A DNA stretch of 64,000 nt from Dacryopinax spathularia. Taxonomy: Eukaryota > Basidiomycota > Dacrymycetes > Dacrymycetales > Dacrymycetaceae. The notes beneath the pieces were generated by a model. It was not told the origin of the DNA. It was given only the letters and a program-made list of their open reading frames with translations, and did no database searches. The position numbers were made by a program, and so were the translations under genes. This document shows positions 1 to 8,820 of this stretch, in pieces (positions within the stretch are counted from its first letter, which is position 1; each line of letters starts with the position of its first letter). The stretch covers positions 1,550,001-1,614,000 of the forward strand of contig JBBPFI010000004.1 of NCBI GenBank assembly GCA_037974965.1, in the 5' to 3' direction.

Positions 1-691
1 CTTCCTCGGTGGGGACGGCCCCATAGGCTTAGAGAGGGTGACGGCAGTGGGATGGGAGTCGGGCTTATCATTAGTTCTCGCAAGTGTATCGAAGTGACGC
101 GGATCTTGCGGTAGTAGCGGCGTGGGAGGTTGAAGGTGTACAGCAGGGATAACAAATTCCCCGGGAGGCAACTCCCGTACCTGTAGCTATAGAACCATCA
201 GCACGAGCCATGGCTAACGCGAACGGCATGCACACCGGATCTTCTTGGTACGTATCCATGTCTGCGTCGGCATTTCCCGTCGAGTCGTCTATTCTCATCT
301 CCTGTGTCGCCTGTAGAAAGTCGGCTTGAACTGCATGACTACCCGAACTTTGTTTCCCATGTACGCAGGTGTAATCCGTGTCTCCGTGTCCCCAACCCGA
401 AGGTGCTGGTGATGGCGTACCAGAAAGGGTCGATTCGAGGGGCGATACACGGTCAGAGCTTAAAGAGTTCTGCACGCATGGGAGGAGTGGTTTGGGTGAT
501 AACGCAGGAAGTGAAGTGGGAGATTCCGGAATGGCGAGCGTCAATGCGTAATCCAAGGCTGCCCGCTTCTGGAGTTATCCTCAGTTGGCTTGCCGAACCC
601 AGCAGACAAGCGTTTTGCAGCATACCTTCAACGGTGGTTGCTCGTTCGTCTGCTCGTGACTGCGACGGCGCTTCTGGGAACGGGTTTGCAT
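1..691 (-). CDS. 5' part of an unknown nuclear protein, cut by the window edge
   Basis: I rebuilt three exons on the minus strand: 626-691, 181-568 and <1-104, with introns 569-625 (57 nt) and 105-180 (76 nt). All junctions are GT-AG and keep one open frame to the window edge. The protein starts MQTRSQKRRRSHEQ and reads on to PPLKKRAALD across the first junction. KRRR and KKR about 15 residues apart form a classic bipartite nuclear localisation signal, assembled only by splicing. The next ~130 residues are rich in Ser, Pro and Asp and look disordered. No catalytic domain is visible in the ~185 residues present, so the function is unknown. MxTRS-type starts occur in many nuclear fungal proteins, which does not name this one. 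The start is the first ATG before the basic cluster. Confidence 0.6.
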
Positions 692-1030
692 CCCAGAACC
701 CGAGCCGCAAACGTAGCGGATGCGTGATGACAATTGGAGGGCTTCAACGTTGCGAACCTGACTTGAGGAAGAGATGAGGTGAGGTTGATAAAACGTCATC
801 GTACCATGCTTAGAGTAGACTACGTTGGCTGATTGTTGTAGTGCGTGGGGACATCAGTACGTGCGCGGTCACTTCGAGTAATAAGACGGAGCCAAACCTC
901 GGACAAATGTCAGTATAGCCAGTTATCGTAGTATAGTTAAGCTTCGCCGCTCCTACTCAACCAGCTATGCGCACCACTTGTACCTCAGACTACAGGTGGG
1001 CAAACAAACTGCTTGTTCTTGCAGGATGTG
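692..1030. other. Intergenic: upstream of the nuclear protein, downstream of NTAQ1
   Basis: Both neighbours lie on the minus strand, so this gap holds the promoter of the left gene and the 3' end of NTAQ1. I see no further gene in it. Confidence 0.5.
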
Positions 1031-1870
1031 CTAGTCTTTGATCCTGAGACCGTCGCACCACGTCAAGCTCATAAAGGCTTCCTCATCTAGGACTACTCCG
1101 TACTGTACTTCATCAGGCGCTCCAGGTTCCATGCTGACGAACTTCTTCATCAAGTTGTTCGTCACTCCGGATTTCCGAGCTGCGCGACCTGCGATTGGCG
1201 GGTGTTTGGGGGGTGGAGATAGGTAAACGTTCCGTTTCAGTTCATCGTCCCAGGCGAGCTATAGGGAGAATTTACCGGCACAATAAGCTGGGCTGTGCGG
1301 ACGCCTGGTAATGTACTGGCATACCATGTGAGACCGATCTGAAGCGAACCAGTCCAAAAAATCTGCGGCCCTCACCGCACGAAATTTGCTGCAGAATATC
1401 TATACGGGGTTAAACGTACTTCGCCACCGGAGTATCTTACCAGCTATAAGCCTCCGGTGAGGGCTGGAAAGTCGCGTGAACGTATTCTGCAAGGCGATCA
1501 GCAATAGTTATGCCTTCTCCACGGCGAACACAAGGTTCGGCGCACCGGTCCAGAGGGTCGGGATGCCGAGAAGCGAATTCCCATCATAGACCCAGCTGTC
1601 TCTCAAGTTTTGACGTAGCGTCAATGGATTGTTCGGGACGAGGATGGCGATACAGTGGTAGTCCCAGACCACGAGACCGTCATCCCGTGCTGTGGGCGAT
1701 CGTTGTTGCCAGAGTGCTACGGAGAGATTGGCGTTGGAGATGAAGACGGCGTAGATCATCCACGCTGCGGTAAGTTCGGGCCGAGAGGCAAAACGCTGCA
1801 CGAGCCGATAAACATTCTCCTCGCAGAAATTGGGGGTGTAGAAGAGGTCGTGTGGCCAGGATGGCACCAT
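1031..1870 (-). CDS. NTAQ1: Protein N-terminal glutamine amidohydrolase (NTAQ1/WDYHV1 family)
   Basis: This enzyme converts N-terminal Gln of proteins to Glu, feeding the Arg/N-degron pathway. Four exons: 1546-1870, 1441-1486, 1325-1388 and 1031-1258, with introns of 59, 52 and 66 nt. They join to 663 nt, or 220 residues; the human protein has 205. Family landmarks appear in order: YTPNFCEENVYRL with the nucleophilic Cys, YAVFISN, the signature VWDYHCIAIL with the catalytic His, WVYDG with the likely catalytic Asp, ADFLDWFASDRSHM, and VSMEPG near the end. The last two lie in exons that are only in frame after splicing. The start at 1870 gives MVPSWPHDLFYTPNF, matching family starts. After the catalytic Asp the usual L-D-T reads G-N-S, an unusual local change. 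Identity is secure from the motifs. Confidence 0.92.
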
Positions 1871-2389
1871 GTAGTGTGGGTCTTCCAGACAATAATCACT
1901 GCTACCGGGATGCAGCGTGCGCTCAAGCACGATTGGTTATGCTGTATTACATACCAGTGCTGGACCCTGAGCGAGCACTACTAGTAGTACGGCGAGGAAC
2001 GAAATGTTGCGAGTTGAACAACGCGGGGCACATCCATCGATCGCTACTGAAAGGACTGGATAACGGGTATCATACATTAGACGTCGGCGCATATGGCCTG
2101 GACATGCACCGGGAATAGCAACAATCAGTGGTGGTCATCATACACGATAAAGAGAAATCAGGCTGAAGCACGCATACAACTGGTACGCCGAAAGGGGCAG
2201 GGCAACAGCAACAGCAGGCGGCTGCTTGAAACTGAAAGCCCGGAGGTCAGAGACGCAATTAGAACGTCTGAAACTGGTAATGACGTTAGCTTGTGCAGAC
2301 GGGCGCACGAGGCTCAGCACAGGCGCGTACCCAACATCCAGGGAATCGAATGGGGAGTCAAAGAGGACATGGCACGGTGTGCGACCATA
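1871..2389. other. Intergenic: nothing recognised
   Basis: Short overlapping open frames occur on both strands but none has a recognisable motif or splice structure. It probably holds the NTAQ1 promoter and the 3' end of the next minus-strand gene. Confidence 0.4.
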
Positions 2390-2665
2390 TCAGTGCTTGA
2401 GTGGTGAAGGCTCGACACCCCAAGACCCGCCCAATTTCTTCAGCACCAGCTCTGGCGTCCTCCTCTCCAGCTCAAAACGCGTGAACACTGGCTCTGATGC
2501 CGTGGATGGAGATGGCGCCGGAGGCTTTCGTGGATGGGGAGCTACGATGGGGACAGACTGAGCCGCTGCCGGCGCCATAGATGTGCTAGTCACTGGTGTT
2601 GAGCCCACACGAGTGAAGGGGTGGGTCGCAAACGGATCGAAGGTGTCGAGGGTTGGTTGTGCCAT
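2390..2665 (-). CDS. Small hypothetical protein, 91 residues
   Basis: This is a single uninterrupted minus-strand frame beginning with ATG (MAQPTLDTFDPFATHPFTRV). The middle is rich in Pro, Ala and Ser. The C-terminus is more ordered-looking, FTRFELERRTPELVLKKLGG, ending in SPLKH. There are no Cys residues, signal peptide or membrane segment. Codon use and the lack of stops across a GC-rich stretch suggest real coding sequence. I do not recognise the family. It could also be the last exon of a longer gene whose upstream exons I could not place. Confidence 0.4.
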   Translation of the reverse strand: MAQPTLDTFDPFATHPFTRVGSTPVTSTSMAPAAAQSVPIVAPHPRKPPAPSPSTASEPVFTRFELERRTPELVLKKLGGSWGVEPSPLKH

Positions 2666-4053
2666 CGGTGTTACTGGGGAGGATCGAGCCAAGAGCCTCA
2701 AGTGCCGCTAGCACACAATATACGCGAGCTGGTACGGCCGACGGAGATGGTGGGGACTTGAAGAGCCGGGGGATAGGGGGGAGACTGGAGCAACATGGTG
2801 AGGACAGAGTTAGGGATCCTATAAATGCGGGGGAAGACACCGTGTGGCATGTCTAACGGACCTTTCGGGGGCGGACGCGGGGCAACCGCGGCGATGCCAC
2901 CAGTCTGTTTGTGTCACATTCCTTAAGGATCCGATGTTATACCCTCGCATGTCTTGTTTTGGTCGCAGTCCTGTGCCTACATACACCAACGCTGGAGACG
3001 CAAGGACAACAGTTCGGCCCGGATAGTAATTCAATCGCTGACAGCATGAACTACCAAATGGATCACTGGAACCACCTTTGCAAGAGTGGTAATGCCGGCT
3101 TATCAGGTTCATTGGGACGGTGCACCAAAGCAATTCCCTCGGACAATGGTGCGGAATTTGAATCACTATGCAACGTGGGATGATGACTAGACGCTGGTCG
3201 AAGAGCAAGAACCGATGCAAGAAAAGCACCTGAGGAAGATGGAGGACGGTAACCTTCACGGAGTGCGGGGCGCGAGTGCCCTTGAGCGGCAACAGATTAA
3301 CCCTACTGTTTTAACTTATTAATGATCCCTGTCTTCTACACGGCACCAGGTCGTGCACCTGGATTCCACCCGATCAGGGTGCGTTGAACGCCGGGCGGCC
3401 AGTTCAACCAGTTTTCAGTTGGACAACCAGGCCCTGCAAGACCCTCTCGAAAAGCGCCTTAGACCCACGCTAGACCCATGAAAGGTGCAGCACGTGATCA
3501 TGCGCGACGCGTCTCTTGCCTTCACAGCTTGCAAACTTATGTGTTTGCACTTTGCTTTCAACCCACCACCATGGTATGTGTGCGCTCATTCCATTCTCGT
3601 TGCTTGAACTAAAAGCTTTTCAGGATTTCTTTTGGGTGGCCTGGCTGTATGCTGACTCGCCTCAATATGTGTACATAGCAAAATAGGATATCCTGATAAT
3701 GAAATACCGTGACCCCAAATAACGTGCCTGCAGACCCATGTGCTGACCGCCAGACCCACTTCATCCGTCCAGATTCCATGGACATGATTCCATGCCGGAT
3801 TAGGGCGCCGTTTTAGTGACCTCCATTTTGGGTCAAGCTGGCAATCAGGTGGCCGGCCCTTGTGCTCCTGTACATCGAGTCTACTTGGACTCCGCATGGA
3901 GACCCTGGCGCCGTGTACTCGGAACATCCGCCCCGCGCTCGGGCCCGACTCTTCTACCCCGCGTTTCGCTCCCAGCCACCTCCACCCTATTCAGTTATCC
4001 CCTTTATGAGTTACTTGGCACCGCTGGCTTCCAAGTTGATTCCGACCTTTCTA
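2666..4053. other. Gene-free stretch left of the MITE
   Basis: Overlapping frames on both strands lack ATG starts or motifs. A plus-strand frame at 2911-3183 looks like a secreted peptide but begins with GTG and has no ATG before the upstream stop. I cannot support a gene here. Confidence 0.4.
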
Positions 4054-4063
4054 TAAGTTACGG
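4054..4063. repeat. Left target-site duplication of the MITE
   Basis: The ten bases TAAGTTACGG directly abut the left terminal inverted repeat and recur exactly at 4619-4628. Confidence 0.85.
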
Positions 4064-4618
4064 GAGCAAAGCCCTCGGATGCCATTCGGTAGTTGCATGT
4101 TCCTTATCTGCCACTGGGATGTGTTATGTCTCATTGTTATGGTCAATATGCCCGTTCAAAGGTCGTGTCCTAACAACTATCCCTTACTGCAGCCATGATC
4201 ACTGTCTTTCTGGGCCCGGAAGTGGGCCAAGAGGTAGTTAATTGAATATTTCTAAAAGCCAATATGCTCTCTTCAGAAAAATCAAGCACTTTCCTTTGCC
4301 TACCCTTGGTCTTGTATCTCTGTTTTGGTCTTAATCTGATTTTCTAAAGATCATAAAATCAAAATTAGTTTTTTTAGAAACATGTTAAGCAAGTATAAAA
4401 TTACTTGCACCTGCTGATTCCACTTCGAATATTGATCACACTATCAGACTTATTTGTTTTTAATCAATAAATACATTTCACAATCGTAGGATAACTACCA
4501 TAAGCAGGCGATAACATGCGGGCCATGTGGGGCCCGATGGCAGGATAGGTTCATGTGCCAGTGCAATGGCAGAACACGACATTACCGCCTTCAGCAATGG
4601 CATCCGAGGGCTTTGCTC
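4064..4618. mobile_element. MITE, 555 bp, with terminal inverted repeats and a 10-bp TSD
   Basis: The left end reads GAGCAAAGCCCTCGGATGCC and continues ATT; the right end, 4596-4618, is its exact reverse complement over 23 bp. Both ends are flanked by the same 10-mer TAAGTTACGG. The interior is distinctly AT-rich (about 4230-4500) compared with the surrounding genes and has no usable open frame, so the element is non-autonomous. A 9-11 bp target duplication fits the Mutator-like (MULE) superfamily best; hAT and KDZ elements usually make 8 bp. Perfect TIRs and a perfect TSD suggest a fairly recent insertion. The superfamily call is an inference; the element itself is read directly from the sequence. 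Confidence 0.85.
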
Positions 4619-4628
4619 TAAGTTACGG
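4619..4628. repeat. Right target-site duplication of the MITE
   Basis: TAAGTTACGG, identical to 4054-4063, directly follows the right terminal inverted repeat. Confidence 0.85.
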
Positions 4629-5273
4629 CGTTCCTCGTCGGCGGCTTAGGCGCGCGAGGTAACTCTGTTCTGATCCCTATTCAAATCCTAGTCCTGTCCG
4701 GGCCTCGATTTCGCTGCTTGCCATGAAGAACGATGGGGTTGCGTTGTAGTACAGGAACGACAGGATGCAATCACCCGATATAATGGATCCGCGTCCGTAG
4801 CCAAAGATCTTCTCCTGCCGTAGCTGTGATCACGCGGTGAGCAGTGAAACGACGAGAAGTCGAGAGAACCCAGACCCTTACAATCCGCTACTTACCACTC
4901 CATCTGTGCCAGCACAACTAAGAATGCCTCTTTCAACTGTGCCGAGAATAACGAGATGGGATATGATTGGTGCCTGCGTCCATACCATACGCGCAAGCAA
5001 CGTCCGCGGTGTCGGAATGGTCCGCAGAGCTTGGCAGACGACCCTATATGATGTCCATAGAAGACGGACTCACGCTCCTTGGGCAGACGATCCACGTTGG
5101 TAAGGGCTAGCAGCGAAACCGCGCCTTATCCTGCCCCGACAGACATGGTTCCCTGCCATCCTCGCGCCTATGTCCGCCTTGATTTCGGTATCGCCGATGC
5201 TAGTGCCGCCAACTTCTGGATAACGCCCGCGGACATCGTTATCAACCGCTTTCACCGTTGAAAGAGGACCAGC
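4629..5273. other. Gene-free stretch between the MITE and the TFIIB-like gene
   Basis: Only short overlapping frames without motifs. It includes the 3' flank of the minus-strand TFIIB-like gene. Nothing further recognised. Confidence 0.4.
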
Positions 5274-6971
5274 CTATTCGTTTCCGGCATCAACGCTAGG
5301 ACCTTCCACGTTAATGTAGGCTTCTAGCTCCCCGTCCGAGAACAACTCTTCATCTCTGACCTCATCTGCTCCTCCCCGTTCGGCGGCCAGCCGCGAAATC
5401 CGATTGCTCCTGTGCGCGATGTTGAAGACGTGCGCGACTTGTGCCTCTGCGCGCAGCAAAAATCTGACAGTCTGATCACTATCTTGAGGTTCCATATCCG
5501 AAAGGGCCGGAGTAAGCAGCGATTGCACTGCAAGAACATCGGAGGCGTCCTTCAGTGCCGGCCGCTCCTTGTATCGCGAAGGCCGCGAAAAGGCCGAGCG
5601 TACGGGAATGGCGTGAGGGTTGGTATCACCAGCTGGAAAGCAGCCTTCTGTAGGACAGGACGCTTGTTCGCGAGTGCAATTTCCAATCTTGGTAACATCT
5701 TCTTCACCACCGGACGAGCAAGTCGAGTACCCATCCATATCGTCGTGTTGCCGAATGACATGTCCGATACTAATACCCTCTTTCGATCCATTTTCCGGCG
5801 AACTTCTCAGCATGCTTCCACTGGACTTGTCCGTATGGAGCAACGTCGCGGCTTCCTCAGCGATGAGGACTTCTTTCATCCAGGAGCGGTCCGACTTCTT
5901 CTTTCGACGCTCGACCCTCCGAGGGATACAATTGTCGGGATATAGACGCGTCAGGGATGTTTTTCGCGCCTCGAGGATCTTCAACATTTCGTGATATCTC
6001 TCCATGGTTGTGAAGCCCCGCACGCCTACACGATCGCTAAGAACCATGGCGAGCTTTTCAACGCCTCTCAATCGTATTCCAGCTTCTGTCTCCAAGGCTA
6101 GGATTACCGCTGCGCACCCGATTGCGCCGGAATGCCGACCGACGTGCAAGCCTTCTACCGAAAAGAGGCTGAGGACCGTAGTCGACCAGTGCAGAATGTG
6201 GTCGACAGATGTGGATAACATTGACTTCGCGACCGCCACGGGCACAAGTGGATTGTTGCCCGACGCGACCACCCGCAGGTGAGATACCAGAACCGGTAGC
6301 CACAAGGACGGGTCCATAGGAGGAAGGTGCAGGGAAAAGACGCGTGCAATTCTCCGGGAAACGCGCGCCACTGTTACAGGTGACTGACCGATCAAGAGCT
6401 AGAGACAACACAGATCAGCATCTTTATGCACCGAATGTGGAGACGGCGCGCACGGCTATCTCCCCGAGAGATTCTGGCAGCTTTGCCTCTCTACAGGCGA
6501 TCGCGACACAGGCAGCTGCGATACATTCTGCACGTGTAGTGCCCCCGGCTGACTGGGTCCGTTGTTGCATGGCATCGAAGAGGTTTACGGCACGGCGTCT
6601 AAGCGAGTCCTGTGGTTGTTTTAGTGCCGAAAGTAAATCGCGGATGAGCTTGTGTCTAGCTCCCTACAAGACCGATTTGAGCAGAAAAACACGTAAGAAG
6701 AAAGCTGTCTGCGTACCCGAAGAATATCACGCCTGGTTTCGTTGGTCTGCCAAGCTTGTATCACGGTGCCGTCTGAGCGCTTGAGAGCTCGCGACGCCAC
6801 GTCCGCACCAGGAAGTTGCCAGGAGCCATCATCAACTTCAGTAGTGTCTTCGATTTGGATTTGAGCGGGGTCATATAATGCTCCGCATCGTGAGCAGATC
6901 CTTGACAGAGCGTCCTTGTCAAAGAAGAGCTTTGTATGACCGCAATCCCGGCAGCTCACGTCAGTAAGCAT
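5274..6971 (-). CDS. TFIIB-like general transcription factor (zinc ribbon plus two cyclin folds)
   Basis: Three exons, 6717-6971, 6454-6663 and 5274-6398, with introns of 53 and 55 nt, join to 529 residues. Residues 6-30 hold a TFIIB-type zinc ribbon, C-x2-C ... C-x2-C (CRDCG ... CSRCG). The first cyclin-like repeat spans about 80-165: ARHKLIRDLL, then AECIAAACVAIACREAKLPE, which matches the AAACLYIACRE helix of TFIIB, then SLGEIALLIGQSP. The second follows at about 170-285 (HVGRHSGAIGCAAVILALE). A ~240-residue acidic, probably disordered tail ends near DEELFSDGELEAYI. TFIIB itself is ~320-350 residues. The long tail recalls BRF1, but the repeats do not look like classical BRF1, so it may be a divergent BRF or a fungal paralogue. 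It is divergent from the BTB gene with a 225-bp shared promoter. Confidence 0.75.
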
Positions 6972-7196
6972 ACGGTCGTTGCAGGTCGAAGGTGAAGTTC
7001 GCGAGTGAGTGTGCCGACGAGACCGAATGCTTCCGTGCGTTCGGGTCACTCTGCTTCAAGTCGGCGTAAGTCCACAGTCTGTCTCTCCACCATACCATAC
7101 CGTCAGAGAGCCCAGTATTATCACTGCACCTTCTGCCCATCTGTTCATCTGCCTTTGTCTCCACCATCATCTCCACCTGACCGATCATCCACCCCT
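6972..7196. promoter_or_regulatory. Short bidirectional promoter, TFIIB-like / BTB genes
   Basis: Only 225 bp separate the two divergent start codons, so both genes must share upstream sequence. I see no clear TATA box. Confidence 0.5.
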
Positions 7197-8542
7197 ATGG
7201 CATATAACTCGCAAAATGGCCGTGTGGATGCAGGACCCTCTCATGCAGGTCACGCCAGTCGCCATACGCCCAACTTTATGAATAACACCCATGTACCAAC
7301 ACAAAACGGCCATCCCTATGCATCTCCACCACAGACACCTCAAACCGCGCAAGCCACACCGCGCTCAGCAGGTGCGTCGGAGGGAGGGCTGGAGATTCAC
7401 AACTCTTATTACCCGTGCGTGGTGTCGGAACTTGCTCATGGTTACCTCTCTCATCCCCAAAAGATCAACAACGGCTTCCTATCACAATGAGGAAATCTTG
7501 AGCCACCTATACCATACCGGCTTTCAAATGGGAGTGAGTGCGACAGTGATCCAACCTACGAGTAAAATGCCTGATCTCGCACTCAGAATTACTCAGACAT
7601 CAACCTGGTGAGGGACTAACATGCGCTGAAGCTGGTCTGATCCTGACCGTTTTGCCTGCAGCATATTGAGAATCGTCAGTATCGACTTCATTCTCTGATA
7701 CTTGCCCGCTCTACCACTCTGGCACATCTAATGTCGACCGCCATTCATTCGTCTCCTCAAACTCTTTACATATCCCTTGCTGCGGAGCCGCTGATCACCG
7801 AGGAGGTATGCACTGTTCTACGTTCACGCAATTTATAGCTAATGTCAGCGGTGCCGTGTTTAAGGGCTTTTCCATCGCTCTGGGATATCTGTATGCTGCT
7901 GCCTCCCTGCAGCTTGTTCTTCCGCAAAACGCGCTATCTGTGCTGGCCAGCGCTTGCTATCTAGGCGGCATGGACGACCTTGCGGAGCACGCTTATACTA
8001 TTTGCAAGTCGAGCATATCCCTAGAGACAATCCCTTCGTGGATCGAATTTGTGGAAAGTGTATCAGGTGATGAGGACGCCAAGGTGATCTCAGCATCTCC
8101 CACGGGGAAGGACGGTTTAGGTGCTCGGCGAAGTATTTTGGGTCCTTACGCAGAGCGGCTGAGGGACGACGTGATGCACTATTTTATTGCGGCATTGCCC
8201 AAAGAGCTCGGCGTTTTCGAGTCTCAAGCATCCGAACCTCCGCCCAGCACACAGACACCCTCTGTGTCACCGGAAAGACTATCCGGATACGATGTTTATC
8301 TGCGGCTCTTCGCCCTACTGCCTTACAGCCAGTTCAAGTATTGCATCGAGTCGCCAATGCTGCCCGCCCCCTCGGATCATATCAGGTACAGTTTTGCCAA
8401 AGCTTGCGTTGCGGCAAGGAAACCGGGTCGCGGACGGGATGGCGAGGAAACGGTCGTGCTCGCCTTCGGAACAGAGGGGGGAAGTGCAGTTTGTATTGCT
8501 CGGAAAGCAAGGAAGAAAGCGTTGTGGAAAGTTACGAAGTGA
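7197..8542 (+). CDS. BTB/POZ domain protein
   Basis: Five exons (7197-7414, 7464-7533, 7587-7607, 7662-7805, 7865-8542) join in frame to 376 residues. The first ~75 residues are Gln/Pro/Asn-rich. A BTB domain follows: HNEEILSHLYHTGFQMG, NYSDINLHIE, then YRLHSLILARSTTLAHLM, which is the usual 'hidden behind H-x-x-x-L' core, and LGYLYAAASLQL. The helical BACK-like part includes ASACYLGGMDDLAEHAYTIC. The C-terminus is basic (ARKARKKALWKV). BTB proteins act as dimerising adaptors, often for cullin-3 ligases or transcription factors; which applies here cannot be read from sequence. Exon 3 is a 21-nt microexon needed to join the BTB strand NYSDINL. Confidence 0.8.
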
Positions 8543-8820
8543 ACAATATATGATCGCAATGGTTTCGTCCCTGCACGCTGGCGCTGTTTCGATAGTCGAA
8601 GAAACCAGATATGTGAGTGCGTCAGATACGATGGATTCTGAACGATCCTCCTGCGACGTGCAACAGAGTCTCGGCACAGGACTCGACTGGAAGGACAACA
8701 TAATATCATACGGTCCCAGTGCATAAACCAGGAGCGCGTCACTAATCACGTGGTTGACTGGACTGCGTCCCACGTACGCTGGCGCAGTGTCAGCCACCGA
8801 CCGGTCATTTGGTAACAGGT

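Noticed and set aside
2911-3183. Small secreted, cysteine-containing peptide on the plus strand
   Set aside because: It has a hydrophobic leader but starts with GTG, and no ATG lies between it and the upstream in-frame stop. A spliced upstream start could not be supported.
4660-4710. tRNA-like TTCAAATCC sequence
   Set aside because: No matching A box, acceptor stem or anticodon arm at the right distances.
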